Shown here one piece after another: positions 27,502 to 37,132 of a DNA stretch of 64,000 nt. Source of the DNA: Bacteroidota bacterium (GTDB taxonomy: Bacteria; Bacteroidota; Bacteroidia; B-17B0; Aurantibacillaceae). The notes beneath the pieces were generated by a model. It ran no database searches and had not been told where the DNA came from. It worked only from the letters and a program-made list of their open reading frames with translations. The translations under genes were made by a program, and so were the position numbers. Position 1 is the first letter of the stretch. Each line of letters opens with the position of its first letter. The stretch lies in NCBI GenBank assembly GCA_020162035.1, contig JAIUNM010000019.1:1-64000 (forward strand), read 5' to 3'.

Positions 27502-27762
27502 ATGAAACTTGGTTTAATTTATAAAATTTGTGGCTACTCTTCTATTGTACTTGGTATTATTGCTGCAATTAGCATATATAAAATTCAATACATTAAAATT
27601 GGTTTACCTATTTGTGTATTAGGTTTTATAACAGCCGGAATTAATATTTTTTTAAATACTAAATATTTTTACGACGAAGAAAAAATCCCTAAAGGTTATT
27701 TGGGAATGTTTTTAAGCTCAATACCTGTACTGTTTATTTTGTTTGTTATATACAAACATTAA
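27502..27762 (+). CDS. small membrane protein of unknown function
   Basis: 86 residues with three hydrophobic segments (about 10-27, 32-52 and 67-84). It begins on the base after the malic-enzyme stop, so it is very likely cotranslated with it. I recognise no family. It may be a lineage-specific membrane protein; the link with malic enzyme is positional only. Confidence 0.65.
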   Translation: MKLGLIYKICGYSSIVLGIIAAISIYKIQYIKIGLPICVLGFITAGINIFLNTKYFYDEEKIPKGYLGMFLSSIPVLFILFVIYKH

Positions 27763-27794
27763 TTGCTTATAAAGCACATAAAAACAGTTAAAAC

Positions 27795-27824
27795 TTGCAT
27801 ATTAAAAAAGTTAGTTTAATTTTG
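27795..27824 (+). promoter_or_regulatory. well-formed Bacteroidota promoter
   Basis: TTG (27795-27797), a 19-base spacer, then TAATTTTG (27817-27824) match the -33 and -7 consensus. The transcript would start near 27831 and run through several tiny open frames rather than an obvious full gene. Confidence 0.6.
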
Positions 27825-27943
27825 TTATAACAAACAAAAATTACACCACTATGTTTATGATTTTTAAAGGACTAATCCCCCCTTTTTAACTTTAAAAAAC
27901 TTCTTAAAAACACTTGTTATGATTGCATTTACTGAAAATTTAA

Positions 27944-28156
27944 GTGCGCAAATATCAATCACTTTTACTATGGAATTCCACTTTTGTGTTTACAAAAAAA
28001 CATTTACCAAATATGCCAACAACTAAACAAGTAAATGAAAATGGAATAAATTTAAGTGAAACAACAGTTCGCTTATTAGAAAAACTAGAAGAAGCCTATT
28101 TACATATTTTTGATCTTAATAAACGAATTGAAAAACTTGAAGCTAAAAACAACTAA
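27944..28156 (+). pseudogene. C-terminal remnant of an S74/tail-fibre-type surface protein
   Basis: A 70-codon frame whose last 53 residues (KKHLPNMPTTKQVNENGINL, then a leucine-zipper helix ending LEAKNN) match the usual end of Bacteroidota proteins with a C-terminal KHLPxxPSxxEVxxNGI motif and trimeric coiled coil. Such proteins are hundreds of residues long; everything before the motif is missing and the frame closes just upstream. The likely reading is a truncated gene. An ATG at 28013 could still give a 47-residue coiled-coil peptide, so expression of a short product is not excluded. Confidence 0.5.
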
Positions 28157-28216
28157 AACCAAAACTACAAAAGAACAGCTATTTAATTTATCTTGTTTGT
28201 AATTTTTATTTAAAAC

Positions 28217-29242
28217 ATGAAGGCATATATAATAATCGTAATAATAGGGCTAAAATATACTTTGAATGCGCAAAGCTGCACTCATTATAACTCTGAAATT
28301 ACACCTAACTATTGTTGTGGCCACGATCCAGAAATAAAAACTCAAGATGATAATCATAGATTATTGGTAAACGCACAAGGTGGCCAAAATTTTTGCGATA
28401 ACTCTAATTACACATTAGAAAATAAAACTGAGGCTTTACCAAATGATTTAGTAATAGTTAAATTACCTTGCGATGCAACTAATACTTTTGAAGCAAATGA
28501 AAAGTTTACCTCACCAATTGACACAATAAAAAAATGGCAATTTGGAATAAATGTAGGTGGCGGAGCTTTATTTTTTGTTAATAAAATGCCTTTGTATAAA
28601 AACAAAGGGAGTTACGGCTACTTTATTGGATTAAATGCACAACACACTTTTGAAAAACATAAAAAATTAGCTTATTTTTTACAAGTAGATGTAGGTCAGC
28701 GCGTTTATAACGTAAATGTGCCTAATTTAAATTTCACAAACTTAGAAAACCCATTTAACTTTATTGGTATTAATGCAATCGAAAAATTCTCACGAAAAAA
28801 TATTCAAATAAATTATTTTTGCACTTCAATTACCCATTATATAAATAAGAGGTATAAAAAAATAATTTTCGGTTTAGGTTTAAGAAATAATTTTATATAC
28901 ACTTTAAATGCACATTCAATCAATGAAAATTATGATTATAAATATTTAACAACAAAAATAACTGGCCAAAAAGAGTACGAAGTAATTTCAAATAAAATTT
29001 CTTACAGTAATAGAGCAATGACAATTAATTTTGATGGTTTTATTGAATATAAACATAAAGAAAACAACTCATTTAAAATAAATATCGGACTTCCTATTAT
29101 ATTTATGACTTCTGACTATTTAATTAATTGGAAAGATTCAAGCATAGTCCATGCTAATTCATCTGGAACAATTATAGATTTATCTTCAATACCATGGTCA
29201 AACTCTTTAGTTTCTTTTTCTTACAACTTATATTTTAATTAA
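28217..29242 (+). CDS. exported protein with Cys-rich N-terminal segment and barrel-like C-terminus
   Basis: 341 residues with a signal peptide (about 1-19, YTLNAQ). A cysteine-rich segment follows (about 22-80: YCCGHDPEIKTQDDNH, then GGQNFCDNSNYTLENKT). The rest (about 105-341) has alternating hydrophobic and aromatic strands and ends in YNLYFN, as in an outer-membrane beta barrel. I do not recognise the family. The Cys-rich segment is repeated in the next gene, so the two arose by partial duplication. Metal or disulphide chemistry could be guessed from the cysteines, but nothing proves it. Confidence 0.7.
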   Translation: MKAYIIIVIIGLKYTLNAQSCTHYNSEITPNYCCGHDPEIKTQDDNHRLLVNAQGGQNFCDNSNYTLENKTEALPNDLVIVKLPCDATNTFEANEKFTSPIDTIKKWQFGINVGGGALFFVNKMPLYKNKGSYGYFIGLNAQHTFEKHKKLAYFLQVDVGQRVYNVNVPNLNFTNLENPFNFIGINAIEKFSRKNIQINYFCTSITHYINKRYKKIIFGLGLRNNFIYTLNAHSINENYDYKYLTTKITGQKEYEVISNKISYSNRAMTINFDGFIEYKHKENNSFKINIGLPIIFMTSDYLINWKDSSIVHANSSGTIIDLSSIPWSNSLVSFSYNLYFN

Positions 29243-29245
29243 TTT

Positions 29246-29563
29246 ATGAAAAGTATAATATATTTAATGCTATTTTTCTATTTAAATGTTGTCAAATCTC
29301 AACCATCAGGCGGTTGTCCAGGCAGTTGGTTTCACGGTTGTAATTGTTCAAATTCGAGTGTGGCAACTAATTTCTGTTGTGGGCATGACCCTGAGTTAAA
29401 AACTCAAGATGATAATCACAGATTATTGGTAAACGCACAATGTGGCCAAAATTTTTGCAACAACTCTAATTACACATTAGAAAATAAAACAGGTGTTTAT
29501 CAATTACAAATCTTGATTGAAAATCCTGATGTACAACATGTAATAAAAGTAATTAAAATTTAA
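29246..29563 (+). CDS. short paralogue of the upstream Cys-rich exported protein
   Basis: 105 residues: a signal peptide (about 1-18, VVKS), a Cys/Gly-rich stretch (PSGGCPGSWFHGCNCSNSSV), then about 35 residues nearly identical to the previous gene (FCCGHDPELKTQDDNHRLL through SNYTLENKT). After that the sequence switches to a different end, GVYQLQILIENPDVQHVIKV, which resembles the last strand of a type IX secretion sorting domain. It therefore looks like a duplicated N-terminus joined to an unrelated tail, or a large internal deletion. It starts three bases after the upstream stop. Confidence 0.55.
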   Translation: MKSIIYLMLFFYLNVVKSQPSGGCPGSWFHGCNCSNSSVATNFCCGHDPELKTQDDNHRLLVNAQCGQNFCNNSNYTLENKTGVYQLQILIENPDVQHVIKVIKI

Positions 29564-29576
29564 TATACTCATAATT

Positions 29577-30991
29577 TTGAAAAAATTATTTCATGTTTTC
29601 ATAATTTGCTTTTTAATTTTTGATATTGCATTTTCATTTGTGCAACATTATAATACAGGGTTGGATGGTGATATGACTGGTGGCATTGTGCCAGAACAAA
29701 ATGTATCTAAAATTTTGAAAGACCCATTGGGCTTAAATGTGCTAATTAATGACTCAAGTTATGCGAACCCAAATAGGTATTTTGCACATTATGTTTTTAT
29801 AAATATTATCGTATCGTTCCTCATTTTTTACAAAATTTTACTACACCAATAAACTCTGTGTATTTAGCAAACGCTATAATAAAAACATTAATTCAACTGT
29901 GTTATATTATTATGTTGGCTAAATTTTGTAATCCAAATATTTCAATATTTAATAAAAAAAATTTGTTAAGTATGGCTATAATAACTCCTCTTTTTCAAAC
30001 AAATGGCTATAGAAGTTATATTGGAATAATTGATCCGTCTCCAACTTATACTTTTTTTTACGCTTTACCACTTTTAGTATTATTATTTTTCGTTTTTATT
30101 ATTTATTATAAAATCATTAATAACCGCAAATTAACTCCATTTCAAATATGCATTTTAATTATATTATTATTTTACATCCCCCTAAGTGGGCCATTATTAC
30201 CAGGAATACAATTAGTTTTATCAATTGCAACTTTTGGCTTTTTACTATTTAACAAACAAGTTAATTACTATTATAAAAACATTTTAAATGTAAGCTTAAA
30301 ACACCAACTTAATTTAATAATTATATTTATTAATCTGCTTTGCATATATTCTTTATACATAGGTCAAAATAATGTCATTTTCTCCTCCAATCAAATATCA
30401 ATTATAGACAGATACTTGGATCTACCAATTGGATTATATAATATTATAACTCAAAAATTATCTATTTCTTTATTGATTGGTAATATTTTAATTTCTTATT
30501 TATTTTTAGCAAACAACAAAATTTTAAAACAAAAATTAACCCTATTACTAATCAGCATTTTGTCTTTCTCAGTTATTTATACATTACTTTTACCCTTAGG
30601 TGGTTATAAAGATTATCGCCCATACATTATAAGATATGACACATTTATGCCAATTTCTTTACTTTTATTTATCGCATACTTATTCTCAAGTTTAAGCATA
30701 ATTAATTTTGATGGCATTAGTAAAAAACATATTTATATTTCGATTTTATCATGTATTAGTTTTATTTTTATCAACTCTGATAAAATAGATTTTAATAAAA
30801 ATCAATGTGAGAAAGAAACTCTTAGTTTTATTAGTAATTCAAAAAAAGACACTGTTTTTTTAAATAATAATTGTAATGTTTTGGGTTGGGCTAATCAGCC
30901 TATTTTAAATAATGAACTTAACTCTAAATTGCTTAAAATATGGAATATTACTTCCACTAAAAAAACTATTATTTATTGTAACGCAAACTAA
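29577..30991 (+). pseudogene. polytopic membrane protein gene split by an apparent frameshift
   Basis: Two frames, 29577-29852 (91 residues, TTG start) and 29858-30991 (377 residues, GTG start), together look like one inner-membrane protein of about 470 residues. The first ends inside a hydrophobic stretch. The second has no good start, and its frame is open back to 29777. Read back, it continues as PHFLQNFTTPINSVYLANAI, which joins smoothly to RYFAHYVFINIIV of the first frame. The shift lies within 29777-29854, probably near 29810-29825. About ten transmembrane helices are present. The family, as I remember it, is unnamed and Bacteroidota-specific. A sequencing error is possible. Confidence 0.6.
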
Positions 30992-31581
30992 TTATTAATA
31001 AAACTATCTCTTAAAGTATGTTCTATATTTATTACATGTGTAATAAACTTTATTTGATTTAATAATAAAAACTGCGGGTTTTTACTGGCAATTAAATTAT
31101 ATTTTTCTAGTTGCGTTAACTGTAATGAAGCTGCAACATTAAACACATTCATGTGTCCTATAGTTTCGTAATCAACAAATTTGTTTTGAATGTTTCCAAA
31201 ATAATTTACTAATGCATCTTGTAAAGCATTTAATGTTATTTTTTGATTGTTGTTTAACGATTCTATTAACCCTGCTCCATATAACTTTGGTGTAAGTTTT
31301 TTTGAGTATTCTAGTAACTTAAATGCACCAAGCCCTTCAATTAAAATATCCATCGAACCATCTGAATATTTTTTTAATATCCGTTTAATTTTTACTTCGC
31401 TCCCGTAAACTTGCACTTTTCCTTTATCTAAAAATGGTATTCCAAACGAAGCATTATTTTCATAACATTCGTTTACTAGTTGTTTATACCTCTCTTCAAA
31501 AATATGTAGCTTTGTTGTTTCGCCAACAAGCAAAACCATATTTAATGGAAACATTGGAATTGTTAAATTTTGAGTATTCAT
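30988..31581 (-). CDS. LON substrate-binding-domain protein
   Basis: 197 residues covering only the N-terminal substrate-recognition domain of Lon protease: IPMFPLNMVLLVGETTKLHIFEERYKQLV at the start, then the beta-rich body. There is no ATPase or protease part, as usual for stand-alone proteins of this family. The function is unknown; a role in substrate recognition or as an adaptor is often guessed. Its 3' end overlaps the convergent membrane-protein gene by four bases. Confidence 0.85.
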   Translation of the reverse strand: MNTQNLTIPMFPLNMVLLVGETTKLHIFEERYKQLVNECYENNASFGIPFLDKGKVQVYGSEVKIKRILKKYSDGSMDILIEGLGAFKLLEYSKKLTPKLYGAGLIESLNNNQKITLNALQDALVNYFGNIQNKFVDYETIGHMNVFNVAASLQLTQLEKYNLIASKNPQFLLLNQIKFITHVINIEHTLRDSFINN

Positions 31582-31681
31582 AATTCGTTGTTTTTTATCT
31601 ATACGATTGTTAGATACAAAACGTGGGCTAAAGATTAAAAAAAAATGTAAAAACGTAAAAAAAATGAGTGAAACTATATAT

Positions 31682-32851
31682 TTATTGAGTTAAAAGCGAT
31701 TGGTAATGTTTATCCATATCATTACATAACCTTAAATACGAATATTTTTTGTGTACAATATCAATTGCCAACTTTGCATTAATTGTGCAATTTTCAAAAT
31801 CATTTATTACGTTTATTAATTGTTTAGTAAACATTTTGTCGTTTCCTGGTTCGCACAATTTACCAGATGTTTCTACTAAAATATCTTTCACCCCTCCAAC
31901 ATTCGTAGAAATTACATATTTACCAGCAGCTTGCGCTTCTATTATGCTTACAGGAGTACCTTCGTTGTTTGAGGTTAAACAAACCAAATCTAAACCAGCC
32001 AACACAACATCAACTTCTTTAATCCAACCCAAAAAATGGATGTAAGAATTAGGTAAATTAAATGTGATAGATTTTTCAATTAAAAACGCTTCTAATGCAG
32101 TTCGCATTTCTCCATCGCCAACTATCAAAGCTTTAAATGGTTTATTACAACTATTTTTTAATTGAATAATGGCATTTAAAAACATAAAGTGGTTTTTAAT
32201 TGGAGCTAGTCTTCCTACAATTCCAATTGCTATTTCAGATTTTTCAATTAAATGCATTTGTCTAAATAAATTTCTTTTAAGTTCTACATCTGTATTAAAT
32301 TTTTTTAAATCAAACCCAAGTGGTATAACTTTAACTTTAGAAGGATTGCATATTTTATGCACATCGCATAAATCTTTTTTTTGCAATTCACTTATTGCAA
32401 TAATTGATGTAGATTTTTGAGCTAAAAATCTTTCTATTTGTTTAAAAAATGCCGTTTTAACTTTTGAAAAATAACCATTAAAAACATGTCCATGAAACGT
32501 ATGAACAATTACTGGAACTTTACAATGAATTGCCGCTAACCTACCAATTACACCGGCTTTACTTGCATGAGTGTGTACAATTTCTGGCTTAAATTCTTTA
32601 ATTATTTTTTTAATTTTTCGGTAGGCTAAAAAATCCTGTATTGGATTTATGCTTCTACGCATTTCAAAAATTATTTCAGGGTTTAAGCCAACACTTTCTG
32701 GAATATACAACGAATTTTGTTCACCTTTTTCTTCTGGCCCACCTATTAATTTAGTTTCATAATTATTAGGTAAATATTTACTCAAATAAGTAACATTATA
32801 GGTTATACCTCCTAAATTAAAGCGATTAACTATCCTTAGTATTTTTGTCAA
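31682..32851 (-). CDS. GT4 family glycosyltransferase
   Basis: 389 residues with the GT-B fold of retaining family-4 glycosyltransferases. The N-terminal half starts ILRIVNRFNLGGITYNVTYL and has HTHASKAGVIGRLAA. The C-terminal half holds GIVGRLAPIKNH and the sugar-nucleotide site EAQAAGKYVISTNVGGVKDIL, with the catalytic-region Glu replaced in the usual E-x7-E spacing by more distant acidic residues. Probably transfers a sugar to a surface polysaccharide or lipid. No polysaccharide cluster surrounds it, so the acceptor is unknown. Confidence 0.88.
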   Translation of the reverse strand: MTKILRIVNRFNLGGITYNVTYLSKYLPNNYETKLIGGPEEKGEQNSLYIPESVGLNPEIIFEMRRSINPIQDFLAYRKIKKIIKEFKPEIVHTHASKAGVIGRLAAIHCKVPVIVHTFHGHVFNGYFSKVKTAFFKQIERFLAQKSTSIIAISELQKKDLCDVHKICNPSKVKVIPLGFDLKKFNTDVELKRNLFRQMHLIEKSEIAIGIVGRLAPIKNHFMFLNAIIQLKNSCNKPFKALIVGDGEMRTALEAFLIEKSITFNLPNSYIHFLGWIKEVDVVLAGLDLVCLTSNNEGTPVSIIEAQAAGKYVISTNVGGVKDILVETSGKLCEPGNDKMFTKQLINVINDFENCTINAKLAIDIVHKKYSYLRLCNDMDKHYQSLLTQ

Positions 32852-32924
32852 TTAAAAAAACGCAATGTAAATCGACTAAAATTAATCATTTAACCCAATC
32901 AATTAATAATTTTTTGTACTTTTA

Positions 32925-35900
32925 ATGTTTCGTTTGGTAGCAAAAAAATATATACTCATCTTAATTTTATTAACATTAGGGCTTAATGCTCAGCAGTTAA
33001 AATTTAAATACATTGATAATGAAGATGGTTTAAGTTCGTTATTTGTTAGCAGTATAATGCAAGACGATTTAGGTTTTATGTGGTTTGGTACACAAGATGG
33101 CTTAAATAAATACGATGGTTACCAAATAAAAGTTTATAAAACAGACCCTGATAACCCAGATAATTCGTTAAGTAGTAATGAAATTTATTGCCAAAATCAA
33201 ATAAACCATACACTTACTGTAATAGGTACAAGAGAAGGCGTAACTTTATTTTACCCATTAACAGAAAAATTTGTTTCACTTAAAAAAAATAAATTAATAA
33301 GTGGTAAGATTAATGCCATAATAAAATTAAATGAAACAGAAGTTTTATTAGGAGGTGATGATGGCTTATTTAAATTAAATATTAACACAAGAGTTGCTAA
33401 TAAAATTGATTTTGGCACAGAAAAAATACCCCAAGTTACTTCGTTTTTATACTTAAATAATAAAACTTTAGTTGGTACAAATAATATAGGATTATGGGAA
33501 TACAATATCAAAAGTGTTAAACGTTTAAATTTCAATAACGAATACTCAAAATTTAATTTAAGCACTTTAGATAGCATCTCATCTATTTGTGAATACGCAA
33601 ACAGAATCTATATTGGAACTTCTACAAATGGAATTTTTAAAATTGACCCAACTGATTTAATAATAGAGGAAAATATTAAATTTTTAGAATCTAAGACAAT
33701 AGATGGTGCTAATATGATAAGAAGATTAGTTGCAAAAAACAACAGGATATATGCTGCAACTAAAAACGGGTTATATATACACAATCTATTATCTGGTAAA
33801 TTTGATAAATATTTATATACACAAAACAATAAAAATGGACAAATTTCAGGCAATAATTTATCTAGTATTTATATTGATAAACAAGAAAATTTATGGTTAG
33901 GCTTTATTTTAAATGGCGTTAACGTATCGTTTAAACAAACTCAAAAATTTAATAATGAATATAACCCTGAAGAAATTAAGAGTGTTTATTCATTTTGTGA
34001 TGGTAAAAATAACGAGATTTTAATTGGTGCAAATAAAGTTCTTAAATTTTACAATTATAAAACAAGAACGTATTTTGATATTACAAAATTTATAGGGGAA
34101 AATACTGTATTATCTCTTTACAAAGAAAATGAAAACATTTATTGGATTGGAACATGGGGTATAGGTTTAATTCGTTATGACAGATCCACAAATTCAATTA
34201 AAAAATTTTTTACAACAAATTTAGGTGGAACAATTATATCATTACTGCCTGATGGGTATGGAAATTTGCTTTGTGCAGCTTATGGCGATGGCTTAATTAA
34301 AATAAACCTAAAATCTTTTGATTATAAAATTTACGGCATAGAACAAGGATTACCCAACACAAGTTGTTATTCTCTTTTTAAAGATAAAACAAATAACATT
34401 TGGGTAAGTACTTATGAAAATGGTGTTTATCAATTTAAAGGCTCGGAAATAAATAACAAAATAGAAATTATAAATAAATTTGAAAATACAGGTAAACAAA
34501 ACGAAATTGCTTCAAATGCTGTATTGGCAATAAATCAAGACTCTAAAGGCAATATGTGGTTTGCAACAACCTCTGGTTTAAGTAAATTATTACCAAATAA
34601 ATCTTTTAGTAATTTTTACGAAAAATCTGGTTTACCAAACAGTTATTTATATACAATTGTATCAGATAGTGTAGGTAATTTTTGGATGAGTTCTAATAAC
34701 GGTATTGTTGAGTTTAATCCTTTAGTTAATGAAAAAGAAATTAACTTTAAAAATTTTAGCTTAAAAGATGGTTTAATTAATGCCGAGCATAATTCAGGTG
34801 CTGCGTTTTATTCAGTATCCGGAATTATGTGTTTTGGAGGATCAAATGGTGTAAATTTATTTAGACCTAGTACTATTAAAAACAATACCAATTTACCACA
34901 AAGTTACATTGTAAGTTTTAAAAGAAGTGGTAACGATGTAAGTTTTGATACAAGTATAACTTACAAAAAATACATTAAATTAAACTGGCGCGAAAATTAC
35001 TTTCAATTAGAATTAGTTGCTTTAGATTATACAGAACCTTCCAAAAACAAATTTAAATTTAAATTAGAAAACCGAGATAATGACTGGAGTGCCCCTACAA
35101 ACGTACGCTACATTTCATATTCAGAATTAGCTGGTGGTGATTATGTTTTAAAAATAAAAGCCTGTAATAACGATGGTGTATGGAATGAAACGCCATACGA
35201 ATTGCACATTACCGTTGTTCCACCCTTTTGGAAAACATTATGGTTTTACATTTTAGTAGGGATTTTTGGAACAGCTGGTGTTTTTGCTTTCATACAATTT
35301 AGAACAAATGCCATAAAAAAGGAGAATAAAATACTTGAAAGTAAAGTTGCAGAAAGAACAAAAGAATTAGCCGAAAAAAATCATGATATCATGAGTAGTA
35401 TTCAATATGCCAAACGCATACAAGAAGCTATTTTACCCTCGCGTGATCATATTTACAATAAACTTAATAAATCGTTTATTTTATATAAGCCAAAAGATAT
35501 TGTAAGCGGCGATTTTTATTGGTTTGCAGAAAAAAATAATGTTAAAATTTTTGCATGTGTAGATTGTACCGGCCATGGTGTGCCAGGCGCATTTATGAGT
35601 ATGATTGGGCACAACTTATTACACCAAATAGTTTCAGAAAAAGGAATTACCAAACCAGGCGAAATTTTAAATGCCCTACATCATGGCGTACAAGTAGCCT
35701 TAAGACAAGGTAGTAACGAAGTAAATACCAATGATGGTATGGACGTATCGTTAATTAGTATCGACTCTAAATCAGGTAAAATTGAGTGGGCTGGAGCCAA
35801 TAGGCCATTAATAATAATAGATAATCAAGGAGCATTTAATAAATACGATGGCGATAAGTTCCCAATTGGAGGTGCACAATTAGATAGCAACAGAATATTT

Positions 35901-36143
35901 ACAACAAAAGAAATTACGTACACACCTAACAGTATGGCGTATATGTTTAGTGATGGTTATGCAGACCAGTTTGGAGGCGAAAAAGGTAAAAAATTTATGG
36001 TAAAACGTTTTTACGATCTACTTTTAGATATTCATACAAAAGATATTATGGAACAAAAGTATTTATTATTACAAAATATAGAAGGTTGGAAAGGTGACCA
36101 TGAACAAGTTGATGATGTTTTAGTAATAGGTATTGGAATTTAA
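32925..36143 (+). CDS. beta-propeller / Y_Y_Y sensor SpoIIE phosphatase (SiaA-like role)
   Basis: 1072 residues: signal peptide (about 1-22, LGLNAQ), two propeller blocks with motifs such as FMWFGTQDGLNKYDG and NMWFATTSGLSKL (about 30-640), a Y_Y_Y domain (about 690-760), a transmembrane helix near 766-792, a coiled coil and MSSIQYAKRIQEAILPS near 820. A PP2C domain follows (about 850-1072) with intact ligands: SGDFYWF, VDCTGHGVPGAFMS, DGMDV, FSDGYADQFGG and QVDDV. It is clearly more divergent than the five tandem copies. SiaB and SiaC lie just downstream, so it probably plays the part of SiaA, dephosphorylating SiaC in response to a periplasmic signal. Confidence 0.9.
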   Translation: MFRLVAKKYILILILLTLGLNAQQLKFKYIDNEDGLSSLFVSSIMQDDLGFMWFGTQDGLNKYDGYQIKVYKTDPDNPDNSLSSNEIYCQNQINHTLTVIGTREGVTLFYPLTEKFVSLKKNKLISGKINAIIKLNETEVLLGGDDGLFKLNINTRVANKIDFGTEKIPQVTSFLYLNNKTLVGTNNIGLWEYNIKSVKRLNFNNEYSKFNLSTLDSISSICEYANRIYIGTSTNGIFKIDPTDLIIEENIKFLESKTIDGANMIRRLVAKNNRIYAATKNGLYIHNLLSGKFDKYLYTQNNKNGQISGNNLSSIYIDKQENLWLGFILNGVNVSFKQTQKFNNEYNPEEIKSVYSFCDGKNNEILIGANKVLKFYNYKTRTYFDITKFIGENTVLSLYKENENIYWIGTWGIGLIRYDRSTNSIKKFFTTNLGGTIISLLPDGYGNLLCAAYGDGLIKINLKSFDYKIYGIEQGLPNTSCYSLFKDKTNNIWVSTYENGVYQFKGSEINNKIEIINKFENTGKQNEIASNAVLAINQDSKGNMWFATTSGLSKLLPNKSFSNFYEKSGLPNSYLYTIVSDSVGNFWMSSNNGIVEFNPLVNEKEINFKNFSLKDGLINAEHNSGAAFYSVSGIMCFGGSNGVNLFRPSTIKNNTNLPQSYIVSFKRSGNDVSFDTSITYKKYIKLNWRENYFQLELVALDYTEPSKNKFKFKLENRDNDWSAPTNVRYISYSELAGGDYVLKIKACNNDGVWNETPYELHITVVPPFWKTLWFYILVGIFGTAGVFAFIQFRTNAIKKENKILESKVAERTKELAEKNHDIMSSIQYAKRIQEAILPSRDHIYNKLNKSFILYKPKDIVSGDFYWFAEKNNVKIFACVDCTGHGVPGAFMSMIGHNLLHQIVSEKGITKPGEILNALHHGVQVALRQGSNEVNTNDGMDVSLISIDSKSGKIEWAGANRPLIIIDNQGAFNKYDGDKFPIGGAQLDSNRIFTTKEITYTPNSMAYMFSDGYADQFGGEKGKKFMVKRFYDLLLDIHTKDIMEQKYLLLQNIEGWKGDHEQVDDVLVIGIGI

Positions 36144-36162
36144 ATAAATTGTTATATATTTG
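36133..36162 (+). promoter_or_regulatory. promoter for lipoprotein-siaB-siaC
   Basis: TTG (36133-36135), a 19-base spacer and TATATTTG (36155-36162) match the consensus. It begins inside the last codons of the phosphatase gene, so the three downstream genes can be expressed without it. Confidence 0.6.
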
Positions 36163-36183
36163 TAATACAAAATTAAAATTTAA

Positions 36184-37104
36184 ATGAAAAAAGTTTTTAA
36201 TATAATTGGTTTAACTTTAATTGCTGCAACATTAACTTTAGTAGGTTGCCGTAAAAAAGAAACTGTTGAAGTGGATAACGAAACACAATCTGCAGTTGAT
36301 GATGCTGTTGCTTATCAAGAATATGCCTCTATTATGCCTACAGTAAATAACCATGCAGTAAACACTAAGGGTACAGGAGCGCAAGGAGGACGGTTAACTT
36401 CTGCCCCATGTAACGTATTAAATTTTTTAAATGAAGTAGCTACAGCAACAGTAAATGGTAAAGTATTTCCTGCAGCTGATACAAATTTATTAAATGGTAA
36501 ATACATTAAAATTCCTGTGTATCAATTAGATTTTTCAAATGCAGCAACAACTTGTAGTTTATCTTTTTCTGATGGCAAAGTAAGAACAGGTATTTGGACC
36601 GTTTATTTTACTGGCCCATTAACTAAAGCTGGTAGCCAAGTTGTAATTAAATTACAAAATCATAAAACATTAAATAAAATTAATTACGCTTGCGATAGTA
36701 TAATTGTTACAACAGTAACTAACAATACAGTTGTTCCTAAATATATTGAGTATAATGTAAAATTAGTAAATGGTGTTTGTACAACATCAGATTGGACAAT
36801 TAAATACACTTTTGACAGAACATTTAAACATTATCCAAATGGTGTATCAGGAAATACAGATCCAGTAACAATGATGTGGGGAACTGCAAATGGCATTACG
36901 CGTCAAGGCAAACCATTTACAGTAACTACAGAAGCATCTAATCCATTAGTAAAACATAAAAGTTGCGAATTTATTGATAAAGGAGCAACAAGTTTAACTC
37001 CAGAAGGCTTTAAAACAAGAACAGTAGATTTTGGTAATGGAACTTGCGATGATAAAGCAACCTTTACTGTTAATGGAAACACTGTAGAATTTAAATTAAA
37101 ATAA
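36184..37104 (+). CDS. lipoprotein of unknown function
   Basis: 306 residues. A lipoprotein signal (about 1-22) ends in the lipobox LVGC, with the acylated cysteine near 22. The mature part looks like an all-beta globular protein with a Cys pair and a well-ordered C-terminal strand (FTVNGNTVEFKLK). I recognise no family. Its place between the sensor phosphatase and SiaB-SiaC, under a shared promoter with the latter, makes it a candidate for an envelope component of the signalling module, but this is inference. Confidence 0.7.
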   Translation: MKKVFNIIGLTLIAATLTLVGCRKKETVEVDNETQSAVDDAVAYQEYASIMPTVNNHAVNTKGTGAQGGRLTSAPCNVLNFLNEVATATVNGKVFPAADTNLLNGKYIKIPVYQLDFSNAATTCSLSFSDGKVRTGIWTVYFTGPLTKAGSQVVIKLQNHKTLNKINYACDSIIVTTVTNNTVVPKYIEYNVKLVNGVCTTSDWTIKYTFDRTFKHYPNGVSGNTDPVTMMWGTANGITRQGKPFTVTTEASNPLVKHKSCEFIDKGATSLTPEGFKTRTVDFGNGTCDDKATFTVNGNTVEFKLK

Positions 37105-37132
37105 TATTTCAACGCTTGTAAATAGTGATGCT

